From: Candidatus Methanogaster sp. UBA203
GTDB lineage: Archaea; Halobacteriota; Methanosarcinia; Methanosarcinales; Methanogasteraceae
NCBI GenBank assembly: GCA_002503595.1
Contig: DASC01000129.1
Coordinates: 1 to 16,282, forward strand
DNA length: 16,282 nt
Direction of reading: 5' to 3'
Shown piece by piece: positions 15,251 to 16,282 of the stretch. The notes beneath the pieces are model-generated. The model was not told the DNA's origin. It worked only from the letters and a program-made list of their open reading frames with translations, and did no database searches. Numbering within the stretch: the first letter of the stretch is position 1; each line of letters starts with the position of its first letter. Position numbers and translations under genes: made by a program.

Positions 15251-15922
15251 CTAATCCGGTATTATTATAACTCTCCCGATATCCTCCGAACACGGGAAAT
15301 TGAGCGGGTCGGTTATATTGTTTGCCTCTGCGATCTTCCTCCACAATGCCGGGTCCTTCAGTTCTTTTGCTGCTATAATGTCCAGCCTATCCCCTTCTAT
15401 GACCGTTCTGACCTTCCTGCATGCCTCAACACCCTTATACTCCAGTATATCCCTTGCGTCAAGGACCGGCTTCATCGTGATGGTCACTTTTGCCCTGACT
15501 GGAGTGCCATCTGACAAAAACATGACGAAGTTTGTATCCACTTTTTCTATAACGCATTTAAAATTGAATTTTCCCCAGCTGAATAGACACACCGGAGGTC
15601 GAATACTTTCTTTACCAGCGGCAGACGGAATCCCGAGTTCGGTGATTCGCTTTGTTCCTGCAATCTTTTTAACCTTCCCTGCCTGCCTGACTTCATGATC
15701 CTCCCTGACATCAACACCAGCTTCATAAGTGTCGAACCATAGTTCTTTGATGGTTAAACTCTCAAAGTTTGATCCCCCGAAAGTAGGAATTGTGCCGCTG
15801 TTACCGTTCCATGCAACATTCAACCCGTGACTATACTCTTCCGGATTAAACATGACCTCTATGGTCTTTTCTTCTATTTTGTTACCATCATCATCTAAAA
15901 CGTATATTTTGGCTCGTTCCAT
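15251..15922 (-). CDS. LysM-containing CIS tube/spike connector protein (Afp7-like)
   Basis: This 223-aa protein has the two-part layout of the eCIS connector that joins the inner tube to the spike hub. Residues 1-165 form the tube-type domain: the start has a typical VMFNPEEYS segment (23-31), followed by TIKELWFDTYE (57-67) and a beta strand VRAKVTITMKPV. Residues 172-223 form a LysM domain: TVIEGDRLDIIAAKELKDP, then WRKIAEANNITDPLNF and a final GRVIIIPD strand. In contractile tails the LysM here is thought to serve assembly, not peptidoglycan binding. Its ATG directly follows the stop of the upstream gene. The hub gene follows after 12 bp, the order seen in Afp/PVC clusters. Function is assigned by domain pattern and context. 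Confidence 0.9.
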   Translation of the reverse strand: MERAKIYVLDDDGNKIEEKTIEVMFNPEEYSHGLNVAWNGNSGTIPTFGGSNFESLTIKELWFDTYEAGVDVREDHEVRQAGKVKKIAGTKRITELGIPSAAGKESIRPPVCLFSWGKFNFKCVIEKVDTNFVMFLSDGTPVRAKVTITMKPVLDARDILEYKGVEACRKVRTVIEGDRLDIIAAKELKDPALWRKIAEANNITDPLNFPCSEDIGRVIIIPD

Positions 15923-16282
15923 TTATCCAAACCCCCTTCGCTCTTTTTCGATTACAATTCTCTTTTCAATTATCCGGTATACTTCGTTCGCAATCACGTC
16001 GATTCCACCACTCGTTTTCTCGGAAATATTCTTTTCGGAGATCTTTTCGGACAGCTCTGATAGCTCTGATAGCTCTGACGAAATGTTTTTCTTTATATTT
16101 AATTCCTTTGTGTGCTCCGAGTTGTTTTTTGCATTGTCCCTTGTAGACGTTCTAAGAACCAGATCAGGTGTTTTCGTGGCGGTGTCCTTTGTTAGGTTGA
16201 TGTGCTTTTCAGGAAAAGTCGTCATGGGGGGTACATGTCCAGCCTGTCTTTGCAGCAGGGTATCCGGAAAACTGCCGGGTGA
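15923..16282 (-). CDS. Small eCIS-associated protein, N-terminus cut off by window edge
   Basis: The frame ending at the TAA next to the LysM gene stays open to the last base of the window. An ATG exists at 16225 (100 aa), but no ribosome binding site precedes it, only a run of C. The 19 codons upstream read as plausible protein (ending LLQRQAGHVPP), so the true start is probably outside. The middle is low-complexity and polar, built of SEL and SEK repeats (SELSELSELSEK). The last 26 residues (IDVIANEVYRII...KERRGFG) form a charged helix. As I recall, many eCIS loci have a short protein with such a helix just before the LysM gene; its role is unknown to me. The LLQRQ motif resembles the QRQ motifs of the two DUF4157 cargo proteins in this window. 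The stop codon directly abuts the next ATG, so it belongs to the operon. Confidence 0.7.
   Translation of the reverse strand, partial: SPGSFPDTLLQRQAGHVPPMTTFPEKHINLTKDTATKTPDLVLRTSTRDNAKNNSEHTKELNIKKNISSELSELSELSEKISEKNISEKTSGGIDVIANEVYRIIEKRIVIEKERRGFG
16053..16079. repeat. Three tandem 9-bp units coding Ser-Glu-Leu
   Basis: The unit AGCTCTGAT is repeated three times, the last copy with one changed base. On the minus strand it codes consecutive S-E-L triplets. Neighbouring TCTTTTCGGA copies code the SEK repeats. It is an in-frame microsatellite-like tract that can change length without breaking the frame. Confidence 0.85.

Overview
The window carries most of the baseplate, spike and cargo half of an extracellular contractile injection system (eCIS; Afp/PVC-like phage-tail-derived machine). 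All genes lie on the minus strand, so transcription runs from the right edge to the left. I infer a euryarchaeal host, perhaps of the Methanosarcinales/ANME type. The grounds are GGAGG-type ribosome binding sites, GTG and TTG starts, an oligo-T termination signal without a hairpin, and a Cache-plus-pentameric-channel receptor of a type I associate with methanogen relatives. No taxonomic marker gene is present, so a bacterium is not excluded.

Right to middle (16282 to 7788), structural operon: a small protein cut by the window edge, a LysM tube/spike connector, a gpD-like hub, a gpV-like spike with a beta-helix tip, a PAAR spike cap, a gp25-like wedge protein, a large baseplate J protein (1009 aa), a compact second J-like protein (303 aa) and a tail protein I-like protein. 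Genes abut or overlap by 4 bp (ATGA or GTGA), so translation is probably coupled. Hub and spike are separate genes here, not one VgrG-type protein.

Middle (7768 to 5564), accessory genes: a protein starting with a YFTGQLL motif and carrying a tail-fibre-like segment, then a single-pass membrane protein with a carboxypeptidase-regulatory-like domain inside and BACON-like beta domains outside. The second is a candidate membrane anchor or docking factor.

Left-middle (5469 to 2565), cargo pair: two DUF4157 proteins share an almost identical leader of about 280 residues (QR motifs, acidic LLQGKMIQRQ repeats, HELTH motif). Their C-terminal domains are unrelated. One looks like a permuted papain/LRAT-type enzyme (His then NNC), the other like a transglutaminase-fold enzyme (Cys-His-Asp). 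This is a toxin pair made by duplication and tip swapping.

Left (2319 to 181): a separate gene for a seven-helix receptor, an extracellular Cache domain joined to a complete pentameric ligand-gated ion channel. It is followed by an oligo-T run. The last 180 bases are non-coding with short repeats. Sheath, inner tube and AAA+ ATPase genes are not in the window; at least the sheath and tube genes probably lie beyond the right edge.
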